Below are positions 27,979-36,565 of a stretch of DNA of 64,000 nucleotides, piece by piece. Location of the stretch: positions 193,609-257,608 of the forward strand of contig CAVVCU010000018.1 in assembly GCA_963746825.1 (NCBI GenBank), read 5' to 3'. Position numbers and translations under genes: made by a program. The notes beneath the pieces are model-generated. The model worked only from the letters and a program-made list of their open reading frames with translations. It was not told the DNA's origin and made no database searches. Source of the stretch: JACVRW01 sp963746825 (GTDB lineage: Bacteria > Actinomycetota > Thermoleophilia > Solirubrobacterales > Thermoleophilaceae). Each line of letters begins with the position of its first letter. Within the stretch, counting starts at the first letter, position 1.

Positions 27979-29033
27979 AGCTTGAGCGCCTCTCGCTCCT
28001 CGGTCTTGCCCGTTGCCCGCCCGGCGCCCGCGCCCGTGGTGGCCTCCTGGCCGGTCGGCCGTGCGCCCGGCTCGTAGTGGGAGGGCTCGACGCCGAGGTG
28101 CAGCTCCATGCGCTTGACCCGCTCGAGCGTGCGCTGCTGGATCACCCGGCTGCCGGCAAGGATGTCGCCCAGAACGCCGAGGGCGGCGAACTGCACGGCG
28201 ACGATGAACAGGGTGGAGCCGAGGATGAGCGACTGGATGTGGCCCTCGCCCTCCCCGGAGAAGAAGAACCACAGGAAGCGCACCCAGATGCCCGCGGACA
28301 CCAGGCCCACGAGGATGGCCGCCGCCGTGAACACTCGCAGTGGCTCGTAGAGCGCGTAGATGCGGAAGATCGAGGCGCTGTTGCGGCGCACGTACGACCA
28401 CATCGAGGGAAACAACCGAGAGTCGCGCGTCTTGGCGTTGGTCCGGATGGGCACGTGGTCGATGGCCACCGTCTGCTTTCCGGCCTGGATGATCGACTCG
28501 AGCGTGTAGGTGAACTTGGAAACCACCGAGATCTGCAGCGCCGCCTCGCGGTTGTAGGCGCGAAAACCAGATGTGGTGTCGGGCACGTTGGTGTTGGAGG
28601 CACGGCGCACCACGGCGCTGCCGAAGCGCTGCAGGCGCTTCTTCAGCGGGGAGAAGTGCTCGATCTGGTCGGTCTCGCGATCGCCCACGACCATGTCGGC
28701 GTTGCCGGCCAGGATGGGCGCGACGAGCTTGGGGATGTCCGCGCCGCGGTACTGGTTGTCGGCGTCGGTGTTGACGATGATGTCGGCGCCCAGCTTCAGC
28801 GACGCATCGAGACCGGCCTGGAAGGCGGCGGCGAGACCCTTGTTGTTGGTCAGCCGGACGATGTGGCTGACCCCGCCCGCGCGCGCGACCTCGACGGTGC
28901 GGTCCGAGGACCCGTCGTCGATCACGAGCCACTCGACCTCGTCGATGCCGGGGATCTCGCGAGGGAGGTCGGCGAGCGTCTCGGGCAGCGTCCGCTCCTC
29001 GTCGAAGCAGGGGATCTGGATGATCAGCTTCAT
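27975..29033 (-). CDS. Family 2 glycosyltransferase with C-terminal membrane segments
   Basis: This is a 352-residue GT2 enzyme of the dolichyl-phosphate mannose synthase/undecaprenyl-phosphate glycosyltransferase kind. The GT-A domain shows IPCFDEERTLPETL, WLVIDDGSSD (about 35-44) and NTDADNQYRG (about 88-97, the metal-binding DxD). The acceptor region TSGFRAYNREA follows. Two membrane segments lie at about 240-262 and 275-300 (ILVGLVSAGIWVRFLWFFF and FIVAVQFAALGVLGDILAG). The C-terminal tail is Gly/Thr-rich and charged. The ATG at 29033 is divergent from the DPGSGS microprotein gene. It likely makes a polyprenyl-phosphate sugar used by the GT39 proteins. Confidence 0.9.
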   Translation of the reverse strand: MKLIIQIPCFDEERTLPETLADLPREIPGIDEVEWLVIDDGSSDRTVEVARAGGVSHIVRLTNNKGLAAAFQAGLDASLKLGADIIVNTDADNQYRGADIPKLVAPILAGNADMVVGDRETDQIEHFSPLKKRLQRFGSAVVRRASNTNVPDTTSGFRAYNREAALQISVVSKFTYTLESIIQAGKQTVAIDHVPIRTNAKTRDSRLFPSMWSYVRRNSASIFRIYALYEPLRVFTAAAILVGLVSAGIWVRFLWFFFSGEGEGHIQSLILGSTLFIVAVQFAALGVLGDILAGSRVIQQRTLERVKRMELHLGVEPSHYEPGARPTGQEATTGAGAGRATGKTEEREALKL

Positions 29034-29257
29034 CGGTGGCGCTCCCTAGCGTAAAGACCGGTGGGGCGGCCGAGCGGGGTCGAATCCTTGTTTACGGCTC
29101 TTTTGCAGGGATTTAACATTACGTGTTGAGGAGCAGGATTGGGTCGTTCCGGGTAGTAACGAAGCATGCACACGGCGTTAACCGGCCGGCAACACCTCTG
29201 CTAGCCTGCCGTCTTCTTTCTGCATTCCGACCTCGGCTTTCTGGAGCACCTTCCACC
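29034..29257. promoter_or_regulatory. Divergent intergenic region, likely promoters
   Basis: This 224-base gap separates the GT2 gene (minus) from the microprotein gene (plus). It is clearly richer in A/T than its surroundings, especially at 29090-29160 (for example TTTAACATTACG). No confident -35/-10 pair, riboswitch or terminator was identified. It is the longest gap inside the glycan locus and probably holds promoters for both directions. No credible gene was found in it. Confidence 0.3.
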
Positions 29258-29449
29258 ATGAGCACCGTTCTCGCATATCTGGATCCCGGCAGCGGGAGCA
29301 TGATCCTGCAGATCCTCGCCGGTGGTCTGGCCGCGGTCGCCGTCACCGCCAAGCTCTACTGGAACCGGATACTCCGGTTCCTGCGCATTCGCAAGGACGA
29401 GCCGGAGACGGTTGCGCCCGCCGAGCCGCGCCAGACCGACTCGGTCTGA
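29258..29449 (+). CDS. Small DPGSGS membrane protein of unknown function
   Basis: This is a 63-residue protein starting at ATG 29258. The N-terminus LAYLDPGSGSMILQ is followed by one membrane helix (ILAGGLAAVAVTAKLYW) and a basic stretch NRILRFLRIRKDEPE with an acidic tail. From general knowledge, short proteins with a DPGSGS or DPGTGS segment before a single helix recur in many bacteria close to sulfatase or methyltransferase genes of envelope polysaccharide loci; no function is known to me. Here it comes first in a run followed by the NoeA-like and sulfatase-like genes. Confidence 0.68.
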   Translation: MSTVLAYLDPGSGSMILQILAGGLAAVAVTAKLYWNRILRFLRIRKDEPETVAPAEPRQTDSV

Positions 29450-29489
29450 GTAGGCACGCGCCTCCGGCGCGGCCGTTCGCTTCACTACT

Positions 29490-30920
29490 GTGCCGCTCGA
29501 TCGCATGACCACCGGCACACCATCCACGTCCCAGGGCACGCTCGAGCCCGGCTCCTTTCGCGATCCCGAGAGCCGGGTCTTCTACGCCGGGGATGAGGTT
29601 TATCGCGCGCTCTCGGCCGACGGCCTGAGCGACTTCGAGGCGCTGCGCGCCACCGGCCTGCTCGACGACGAGCGGGTGGTGCGCACCGAGACGGCCGAGG
29701 ACACCGCTGCGCTGCGCGGCCTGCTCGTGCACGAGCCGGCCGGGGTGCTGCGCCACGAGCGCATTCCGTTCGTGTCCTATCCCTACGAGTGGACGTTCTC
29801 GATGCTCAAGGACGCCGCGCTGCTGCAGCTCGACCTGCTGCTCAGCTCGCTCGAGCACGACCTGGTGCTCAAGGACTCCACGCCGTACAACGTCCAGTTC
29901 AAGGGCGCCCGGCCGGTGTTCGTCGACGTCGGCTCGTTCGAGCGCCTGCGCGAGGGCGAGGCCTGGGTCGGATACCGCCAGTTCTGCATGCTCTACCTCT
30001 ACCCGCTGCTGTTGCAGTCGGTGAAGGACGTGCCCTTCCATCCCTGGCTGCGGGGTTCGATCGACGGCATCACACCGACGCAGATGCGCGGCCTGATGTC
30101 CTTCCGCGACCGCTTTCGCAAGGGGATGTTCACCAACGTCTTCCTGCACGCGAGGCTCGAGGCGCGCTACGCGGACCGGCCCGATCAGGTCAAGAAAGAG
30201 GTCAAGCGGGTCTTCAAGAAGGAGCTGCTCGTGGCCAACGTGCGCAAGATGCGCAAGCTGGTCGAGCGCCTCGACTGGAACCCCCCCGAGGGGGTGTGGA
30301 CCGCGTACGGCGAACGCAACTCCTACACCGACGACGACGCGGCACGCAAGGACGAGTTCGTCCGCGCGGTGGCCACGGGCCGCGAGTGGAAGCTCGTCTG
30401 GGACATCGGCGCGAACAACGGGCGCTACTCGCGCATCGCCGCCGAGGGAGCCAAGAACGTGGTGGCGGTCGACGCCGACCAGGGTCCCGTCGAGTTGCTC
30501 TACCGCGACCTGCGCAGTGAGCGCAACGAGCAGATCCTCACGCTGACCATGAACCTGGCCGACCCTTCGCCCGGCCTCGGGTGGCGCGGGCTCGAGCGCA
30601 GGTCGATGCCCGATCGGGGCAAGCCGGACCTGGTGCTGGCGCTGGCGCTCATCCATCACGTGGCCATCGCGGCCAACGTTCCGGTGAAGGAATTCGTCGA
30701 CTGGCTGGCATCGCTGGGCTCGGCGCTCGTGATCGAGTTCCCCACGCGCGAGGACCCGATGGTCAAGAAGCTGCTCGCCCCCAAGCGCGACGGGCTGCAT
30801 CCCGACTACGAGCTCGGATTCTTCGAGCGCACGCTCAACGAGGCGTTCGAGGTCGAGCGCTCGGAGCGCATCGAGTCGGGCACGCGCATCCTCTACTACG
30901 CGCGACCGAAGAGGGGATGA
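29490..30920 (+). CDS. NoeA-like protein: kinase-like N-terminal region plus SAM methyltransferase
   Basis: This is a 476-residue protein with two halves. Residues 1-260 contain LKDSTPYNVQF and VFVDVGSFE, where Asp129, Asn134 and Asp146 are spaced like the D-x4-N catalytic loop and D-x-G metal site of phosphotransferase (APH/kinase-like) folds. From about residue 300 a class I methyltransferase follows: VWDIGANNGRYSRIAA (motif I), VVAVDADQGP (acid), and LVLALALIHHVAIAANVP. The arrangement resembles NoeA of rhizobia, which I recall as a host-range nodulation protein. GTG 29490 or ATG 29505 is the start. The stop overlaps the next start (ATGA). Confidence 0.7.
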   Translation: MPLDRMTTGTPSTSQGTLEPGSFRDPESRVFYAGDEVYRALSADGLSDFEALRATGLLDDERVVRTETAEDTAALRGLLVHEPAGVLRHERIPFVSYPYEWTFSMLKDAALLQLDLLLSSLEHDLVLKDSTPYNVQFKGARPVFVDVGSFERLREGEAWVGYRQFCMLYLYPLLLQSVKDVPFHPWLRGSIDGITPTQMRGLMSFRDRFRKGMFTNVFLHARLEARYADRPDQVKKEVKRVFKKELLVANVRKMRKLVERLDWNPPEGVWTAYGERNSYTDDDAARKDEFVRAVATGREWKLVWDIGANNGRYSRIAAEGAKNVVAVDADQGPVELLYRDLRSERNEQILTLTMNLADPSPGLGWRGLERRSMPDRGKPDLVLALALIHHVAIAANVPVKEFVDWLASLGSALVIEFPTREDPMVKKLLAPKRDGLHPDYELGFFERTLNEAFEVERSERIESGTRILYYARPKRG

Positions 30921-33001
30921 GCAGCACCGAAGCCCCGGCCGCCACGCCGGAGCCCAGGAGGCGGGGCCAGAGCGCGCTCTGGTCCTTCTTGGAGCTGGCC
31001 GTGCTGTGGACCTTCGCCGTAGCCCAGCCCCTCTTCGACCTGCTCAAGGACAACCCGGAGTTCTTCGCCGCCCGCGGCTCGTCGGGCCTCGACGTGATCA
31101 GCTTCGCCGTGCTGCTCGTGGTGGTCCCGCCGCTCCTGGGGCTGGCCGTCGAGCTGCTTGTGGGGCTGGCGGGCGAGCGGGCCCGAACCGGCGTCCACCT
31201 CGTGTTGATCGCCGCGCTCGTGGCGCTGATCGCCGCCCAGGCGCTCAAGAAGGCCTTCGACACCTCCGACCTGCTGCTGATAGTGCTGTCGCTGGCCATC
31301 GGCGGCGGTGTGGCCGGCCTGTACGCCGGAGCCGAGCCGGTGCGCACGTTCCTGCGCGTCCTGTCTCCCGCGCCGCTGGTGTTCCTCGTGCTCTTCCTGT
31401 TCACCAACCCGATCTCCGAGCTCGCCTTCCCCGACGAGGCGCAGGCCCGCACTATCGGGGGAGTCGCGCGCGCGCCGATCGTGGTGGTGCTGCTCGACGA
31501 GCTGCCCTCGAACACGCTGGTCGGCGACGGTGGGCGCATCGACGGCGAGCGCTATCCCGGCTTCGCCGAGCTGGCCCGCAACGCCACCTGGTTCAAGAAC
31601 GCGTACACGGTCTACGACTCCACCGAGCGCGCCCAGCCGGCGATCATGGACGGCAACCTGCCGACCGAGGACAAGCAGCCGATCTCCGGCGACCACCCCA
31701 ACAGCATCTTCTCGCTGTTCGGCAAGACCCACCGCATGAACGTGTCCGAGGAGGCGACCTCGGTGTGCTCGCGCGACATCTGCGGCGACGTCCGCGTCGA
31801 CGAGGGCTACCCCGACCGCATCAGCTCCATCGGGGAAGACCTGGGGCTCGTGTGGCTGCACGTGGTGAGCCCCCCCGACATGGAGGCCGAGCTGCCGAGC
31901 GTGTCGGAGAACTGGGGCGGCTTCGGCGGTGAGGAGGCGGGCGGCGGGGGTGACGACCCGGGTGAGCGCAACGCGCGCGCCAACCTCAACGCCGGGCGCC
32001 AGGCGCGCTTCGAGGACTGGATCGAGCAGATCCGGGACGGGAGCCGCCCACAGCTCTCCTTCAAGCACACGCTGCTTCCCCACGTGCCCTGGCAGTACCT
32101 GCCCGACGAGCGCCGCTACCGCCGCTCGGCCAACGACGTGGTGCCCGGGCTGTCCAATCAGGCGTTCCGCTGGCAGTCGCAGCTCGACGTGCTGCTGCAG
32201 CGCCACTTCCTCCAGACGGGCTTCGCCGACGCCGAGCTCGCAGAGCTCTGGCGTCACCTCAAGGACGAGGGGCTCTGGGACAAGTCGCTGATCGTGGTGG
32301 CGGCCGACCACGGAGTTGCCTTTCCGCGGCGCCGCGAGCGCCGGCGCCTCGGCCGCCGGACCGCCGCGGAGATCGCTCCCGTGCCGCTGTTCATCAAGGC
32401 GCCGGGCCAGAAGCGCGGGAGGACCAACGACGCCTGGGTGTCCACGATCGACATCCTTCCGACCGTCTTCGACGTGCTGGGCCTCGACCCGAAGGTCAAG
32501 ATGGACGGCCGCTCCGCCTTCTCGGACGAGGTTCAGAACCGCACCGAGCTGCGCATGCTCATCCGCAACTCCTTCGACGAGCTGAACATCCCGGCAGCGG
32601 AGTTCGAGCAGGAGCGCCAGCGGATCATCGACCGCAACCTCAGGCTCTTCGGCACCGGGCGCGACGACCGGATCTACCGCATCGGCCCCAACCCCGAGCT
32701 GATCGGCGAGCAGGCCGACAGCGCCGGGCTCGAGCAGCTCGACGTGGAGCTGCCCTACGCGTCGGAGTACCGCCGCGTGGACCCCGGCTCGGGCTTCGTG
32801 CCGGCCCACGTGGTGGCGCGCGTGCGTGGCGGCGGTGAGGGGGGCCGCGAGATCGCCGTTGCGGTGAACGGGAGGATCGCCGCGGTGGGCGAGACCTTCA
32901 CCCTGGCCACCGGCGACGAGGGCGAGCTGGTGTCGGTGATGGTCCCGCCGGAGTCCTTCGAGCAGGGGCGCAACGAGGTGGAGATCTTCGAGGTGCCGTA
33001 G
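30917..33001 (+). CDS. Membrane sulfatase-like/alkaline-phosphatase-fold hydrolase
   Basis: This is a 694-residue protein with about five N-terminal membrane helices (residues 15-165) and a large C-terminal sulfatase-fold domain. Motifs: VVVLLDELPSNTL (first metal Asp), YTVYDSTERAQPAIMDG, where Thr or Ser would be the nucleophile, HTLLPHVPWQYLP, and VVAADHGVAFP (metal Asp-His). The layout resembles lipoteichoic acid synthase and other phospho-transferases with an N-terminal membrane anchor. The last ~100 residues form a beta-rich tail. ATG 30917 overlaps the NoeA-like stop. It may move a phosphate-linked group onto an envelope glycan. Confidence 0.8.
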   Translation: MSSTEAPAATPEPRRRGQSALWSFLELAVLWTFAVAQPLFDLLKDNPEFFAARGSSGLDVISFAVLLVVVPPLLGLAVELLVGLAGERARTGVHLVLIAALVALIAAQALKKAFDTSDLLLIVLSLAIGGGVAGLYAGAEPVRTFLRVLSPAPLVFLVLFLFTNPISELAFPDEAQARTIGGVARAPIVVVLLDELPSNTLVGDGGRIDGERYPGFAELARNATWFKNAYTVYDSTERAQPAIMDGNLPTEDKQPISGDHPNSIFSLFGKTHRMNVSEEATSVCSRDICGDVRVDEGYPDRISSIGEDLGLVWLHVVSPPDMEAELPSVSENWGGFGGEEAGGGGDDPGERNARANLNAGRQARFEDWIEQIRDGSRPQLSFKHTLLPHVPWQYLPDERRYRRSANDVVPGLSNQAFRWQSQLDVLLQRHFLQTGFADAELAELWRHLKDEGLWDKSLIVVAADHGVAFPRRRERRRLGRRTAAEIAPVPLFIKAPGQKRGRTNDAWVSTIDILPTVFDVLGLDPKVKMDGRSAFSDEVQNRTELRMLIRNSFDELNIPAAEFEQERQRIIDRNLRLFGTGRDDRIYRIGPNPELIGEQADSAGLEQLDVELPYASEYRRVDPGSGFVPAHVVARVRGGGEGGREIAVAVNGRIAAVGETFTLATGDEGELVSVMVPPESFEQGRNEVEIFEVP

Positions 33002-33011
33002 GCCGCGGCGG

Positions 33012-33383
33012 CTACAGCCCGCCAAGGCAGCCCTCGACGGGCTCGAGCAGCTCGTCCGACCCGCCGTTGACGTAGAGCAGCGCGGCGCCGATCTGCTCGG
33101 CACCTTCGCCCTCGCCCTCGAACTGTGCCGCCTCGGCCTGCCCCGAGGTGAGGAAGAACGTGACGCGCGGCGCGTCGGCGCCGTCCCCGATCACGATCTC
33201 CTCACTGCCCTCCTCGCCTTCCAGCCGCGCATCCACACCCTCGTCCTCCAGGCAGGTCATCGCCGACGCGCGGATGTCGGTGTCGCCGCCGCCGCCGGCG
33301 TCGTCGGAGCCGATCCCGCAGCCCGGGAGGGCCAGGAGCCCGGCGGCGGCGACGAGGACGAGCAGGCGGCGGGCCGTGAGCAC
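33012..33383 (-). CDS. Small lipoprotein of unknown function
   Basis: This is a 123-residue predicted lipoprotein: LTARRLLVLVAAAGLLALPGC ends with lipobox LPGC, then a Gly/Asp linker. Two Cys occur later, CLEDEGV and EGCLGG, which may form a disulfide. The mature part is acidic with no recognised domain. GTG 33383 is the start: it lies 2 bases after the stop of the GH2 gene, so it is the second gene of that pair. It overlaps no gene and converges with the sulfatase-like gene. Confidence 0.6.
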   Translation of the reverse strand: MLTARRLLVLVAAAGLLALPGCGIGSDDAGGGGDTDIRASAMTCLEDEGVDARLEGEEGSEEIVIGDGADAPRVTFFLTSGQAEAAQFEGEGEGAEQIGAALLYVNGGSDELLEPVEGCLGGL

Positions 33384-33385
33384 GG

Positions 33386-35413
33386 TCAGCGCAGCGTACG
33401 CGTCTTCTTGAAGCGCTTCTTCAGCTCGCCGAAGAGCGGCTTGCGCGCGTCGGTCTCGTCGATGAGGCTCTTGTTGTGCCACGGCGGGCTGCCCCAGGCG
33501 GGCGGAGCGCCGCCGAGCCAGGTCGGATCGACGCGGAAGTCACGCAGCGCCCACCAGATCGAGCCGGCCACGTAGGGCTTGGACGCGTGCACGCGCAGGT
33601 GGTCGATGGCGAACTTGCGCTGGAACTCGAAGCTGCCCGGCTGCTCGACCGGGCCGCTGCGGATCGCCTCGGCGCCGAACTCGGTCACCACCAGCGGCAG
33701 GTTGGGGTTGGCGGCGTGGATCTGGTCGAGGTAGGGGCCGAGCTCGTCCACCGTCGACGGTCCCCTGACCAGGTCCGCCTTGTAGGAGTCGTACCAGCCG
33801 AAGTACTCGTTCACGCCCAGGGCGTCGAGGTAGCGGTAGGCGGGATAGGTGGGCTCCTCGCCGATGCGCGACTGGCGATCGATGGCCACGAGGCGGGTGT
33901 CGTCGAGCTCGCGCACCGCCTCGGAGCCCTCGCGCAGGTAGGTCTCGAGGCCGCCGCCGATCACCCCCAGCTCGGAGCGGTTGCCGGCGGGCTCGTTGGC
34001 CAGCGCCCAGGCCATCACCGAAACGTTGTTGAGGTTGTTGCGGACCGTCAGCGCGGCCGCTCGCAGGGCCCCGGTGCGGACGCTCGCCTGGTCGAAGTAG
34101 GTGTTGGGGATCTGGTAGACCGGGACGTCGTTCCAGACCATGATCCCGTAGCGGTCGAAGGCCTCGAGGAAGGCGGGATGGAGCGGGTAGTGCGACCGGG
34201 TGGCGGTGGCGCCCAGGGTGCGCAGCCGCGAGACCAGCAGGTTGCGCGTGCTCTGGGAGAGTGCGCCCCCCTCCTCGGCGTCGTCCTCGTGGATACTCGC
34301 CCCGCGCAGGCTGAGCCGCTTGCCGTTGAGCAGCAGCACCCCGCCGCGGCGCACATCGAGCTTGCGCACGCCGAAGCGCAGCCTGTACGCGGCCCGGCGC
34401 TCCTTCTCCACCAGCGCCCCGACGGTCAGGTCGTAGAGGTAGGGGCGGCCCGGCTGCCACAGCCGCGGGTCGTCGATCGTGAAGCGCGTTCTCAGCTGGC
34501 GCGTGGCGTTGGCGCCGACCGTCTCCGCGGGGAGCGAGAAGCGCTCGCCGTCGACGGTCCAGGCCAGCGCCACGTCGCGGTCGCGGCTCGTGGGGTTGCG
34601 CAGGTGCACGCGCAGCTCGACCTTGGCCGGGCCTCCGACCTTGGGCAGGCGCGGCAGCACGTGGACGTCCTCGATGTCGACGGTGTCGATGCGGCGTACG
34701 TAGACCTCGCGCAGCAGGCCGCCGAAGTTCCACCAGCCGCCGGTGCCGAAGCCGTTGAACGCGGCGGGGCGCCAGTGGGTGAGGTCGGTCCTGCTGCGCA
34801 GCGAGGACACCTTCACCACCAGTGTGTTGCGGCCCTTGCGCAGCCCGTCGAGATCCGCCTCGAAGGGGAAGTACCCGGTGAAGCCGCCGATGACCTTGCC
34901 GTTCAGCCACACCTTGGTGCGGTAGTTCGAGCCCTCGAAGCGCACCTTCCAGAAGTGCTTGGCGTCCTTCGGGGACTTGGGCAGCGTGAACTCCTTGCGG
35001 TACCAGCCCACCGAGGACTTGTTGAGCGTCGTGTCCGTGGCGTTCCAGTTGTGGGGAACCGAGACCTCGGTCCAGCCGATGAGATCGCGCTGGGCGTACC
35101 AGCGCTCGGCGTCGCCCACGAAGGTGTCGTCCTGGCGGAAGTACCAGGTGCCGCCGAGCAGCTGGCGGCTGGCCTGGCCCTCGTAGATCAGGGGCCTACC
35201 GCCCGGTTGCTCGACCACGAGCTCCGGCGACGGAGCGGGCTGAGGCGGCGCGGGCTGGCCGCTGGGCGGCCCCGGCCCGCCACCCTGCGCCGAGGCAGCA
35301 GTGGGCACGGCCATGGCGGCGGCGCAAGCGACCAGTGCTGTGATGACGAGAGGGGAGCGCAAGAGTCCGGAGGAGGGCCGCCCGGAGGGTAGCGGCGGCT
35401 TCCGGCAGAACAC
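33386..35413 (-). CDS. Secreted glycoside hydrolase family 2 (beta-galactosidase/glucuronidase-like)
   Basis: This is a 675-residue exported enzyme. The N-terminus has a signal peptide (LVITALVACAAAMAVPTAASA) and a Pro/Gly-rich linker of about 35 residues. Domain order is sugar-binding jelly roll (VPHNWNATDT, GWYRKEF, VWLNGKVIGGFTGYF), Ig-like domain, and TIM barrel with LRGASIHEDD. The acid/base Glu lies in ALANEPAG (about residue 488) and the nucleophile Glu in LVVTEFGAEA. The C-terminal half ends with SIWWALRDFR. ATG 35413 was taken as the start. It lies 118 bases from the divergent YbhN-type gene. It probably trims beta-linked envelope or environmental glycans. Confidence 0.88.
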   Translation of the reverse strand: MFCRKPPLPSGRPSSGLLRSPLVITALVACAAAMAVPTAASAQGGGPGPPSGQPAPPQPAPSPELVVEQPGGRPLIYEGQASRQLLGGTWYFRQDDTFVGDAERWYAQRDLIGWTEVSVPHNWNATDTTLNKSSVGWYRKEFTLPKSPKDAKHFWKVRFEGSNYRTKVWLNGKVIGGFTGYFPFEADLDGLRKGRNTLVVKVSSLRSRTDLTHWRPAAFNGFGTGGWWNFGGLLREVYVRRIDTVDIEDVHVLPRLPKVGGPAKVELRVHLRNPTSRDRDVALAWTVDGERFSLPAETVGANATRQLRTRFTIDDPRLWQPGRPYLYDLTVGALVEKERRAAYRLRFGVRKLDVRRGGVLLLNGKRLSLRGASIHEDDAEEGGALSQSTRNLLVSRLRTLGATATRSHYPLHPAFLEAFDRYGIMVWNDVPVYQIPNTYFDQASVRTGALRAAALTVRNNLNNVSVMAWALANEPAGNRSELGVIGGGLETYLREGSEAVRELDDTRLVAIDRQSRIGEEPTYPAYRYLDALGVNEYFGWYDSYKADLVRGPSTVDELGPYLDQIHAANPNLPLVVTEFGAEAIRSGPVEQPGSFEFQRKFAIDHLRVHASKPYVAGSIWWALRDFRVDPTWLGGAPPAWGSPPWHNKSLIDETDARKPLFGELKKRFKKTRTLR

Positions 35414-35531
35414 CCCGGTGAGCGCTTGGTTGCGGAATCGCCCGCTACAGTGCTGGGGCCACCGGCGTCCCCGGCCGGGTCGGCCGCGCCATCCTTGTCA
35501 GCGCGCCCTGTGCACGCGCCGGCGAACCCCA

Positions 35532-36554
35532 ATGAACCGACGTCTCGCGCTCATCCAAGCCCTCGTCTCCGTGGTCGCGCTCGCCGCGGTCGTGTGGTGG
35601 GCCTCCAAGCAGGACGCGCCGGAGCTGCCCTCCGGTGCCGACGCGTTGTCCTGGCTGGCGTTCGGCCTCGCGCTCTACGTCGTGGCCACGCTGATTCGCG
35701 GCGAGCGCTGGCACTGGATCCTGCACTTCGCGCACGTGGAAGCGCCGCGCAGTGAGTGCTACGCGCTCACGGCGGTGGGCTACATGGGCAACAACGTGCT
35801 GCCCGCCCGTGCCGGCGAAGCGCTGCGTGTGGTGCTCCTGTCGGGCCGCACCGATGCGAGCAAGCGGACACTGCTCGGCTCGATCATCGCCGAGCGCATG
35901 CTCGACGTGGTCGCCCTCGCGGTGATCTTCGTGGTGACCGTCTACGGAGTGTTGGGCGCGAAGGTGCTGCCCACCGACCGTCCCATCTTGGTGGCGGGCA
36001 TCACCGTGCTGGCGCTGATCGCCATCTGCCTCGGCCTCTGGGTGCTGCGTCGCCACCACGTGTTCGAGCGCGTGCGCGAGTGGCTGCGCCCGCTGGCCGA
36101 CGCCCCACGCGCGATACTCGCCCGCGAGGGGATCGTCCTGCTGGCCGCCACCTTCGTGCTGTGGGCGGTGGAGGCCGCGGTCTACTACGCGGTCGCGCGG
36201 TCGGTAGATCTCGGCATCAGCATGAGCGGCGCCTTCTACCTCGTGGCCCTCACCAACTTCGTAGCCGCCCTGCCCGCGGCGCCCGGTTCGATCGGGACCT
36301 TCGACGCCGCGGTGGCCTGGGGAGCCAACCGCCTGGGCGCGTCGGGGTCGGCCGCCGTGTCGTACCTGCTGATGCTGCGCTTCGTGCTCTACGTGCCGAT
36401 CACCGTGGTCGGATTCCTCGTGCTCGTCACCCGCTACGGCGGCTGGTCGCGGATGCGCGAGGCGATGCGCATGCGCCCCGAGAGCACTCCCCCGGCGGCG
36501 CCCAGGAGCCAGGGCCAGGCACAGCCCCAGGCCGAGGCGACACCCACCGCATAG
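35532..36554 (+). CDS. Lysylphosphatidylglycerol synthase TM-region protein (YbhN/UPF0104 family)
   Basis: This is a 340-residue integral membrane protein with about eight helices. The family pattern includes RGERWHWILHFA, AVGYMGNNVLPARAGEALRVVLL (the conserved N-x-x-P-x-R-x-G-E), SIIAERMLDVVAL, and ALPAAPGSIGTFDAAVAW. Relatives move or modify polyprenyl lipids; the exact role is not settled. ATG 35532 begins a plus-strand run of membrane glycan genes and is followed 11 bases later by the next one. The Pro/Gln/Ala-rich tail after residue 310 is outside the membrane domain. Confidence 0.85.
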   Translation: MNRRLALIQALVSVVALAAVVWWASKQDAPELPSGADALSWLAFGLALYVVATLIRGERWHWILHFAHVEAPRSECYALTAVGYMGNNVLPARAGEALRVVLLSGRTDASKRTLLGSIIAERMLDVVALAVIFVVTVYGVLGAKVLPTDRPILVAGITVLALIAICLGLWVLRRHHVFERVREWLRPLADAPRAILAREGIVLLAATFVLWAVEAAVYYAVARSVDLGISMSGAFYLVALTNFVAALPAAPGSIGTFDAAVAWGANRLGASGSAAVSYLLMLRFVLYVPITVVGFLVLVTRYGGWSRMREAMRMRPESTPPAAPRSQGQAQPQAEATPTA

Positions 36555-36565
36555 ACCCGCCGCCG

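Noticed and set aside
30896..33103. Long minus-strand open frame of 735 codons
   Set aside because: It mirrors the membrane sulfatase-like gene. The plus strand has clear helices and metal motifs; the minus translation has none.
33476..35392. Plus-strand open frame of 638 codons opposite the GH2 gene
   Set aside because: The GH2 reading has a signal peptide and both catalytic Glu motifs. The plus frame is a compositional shadow.
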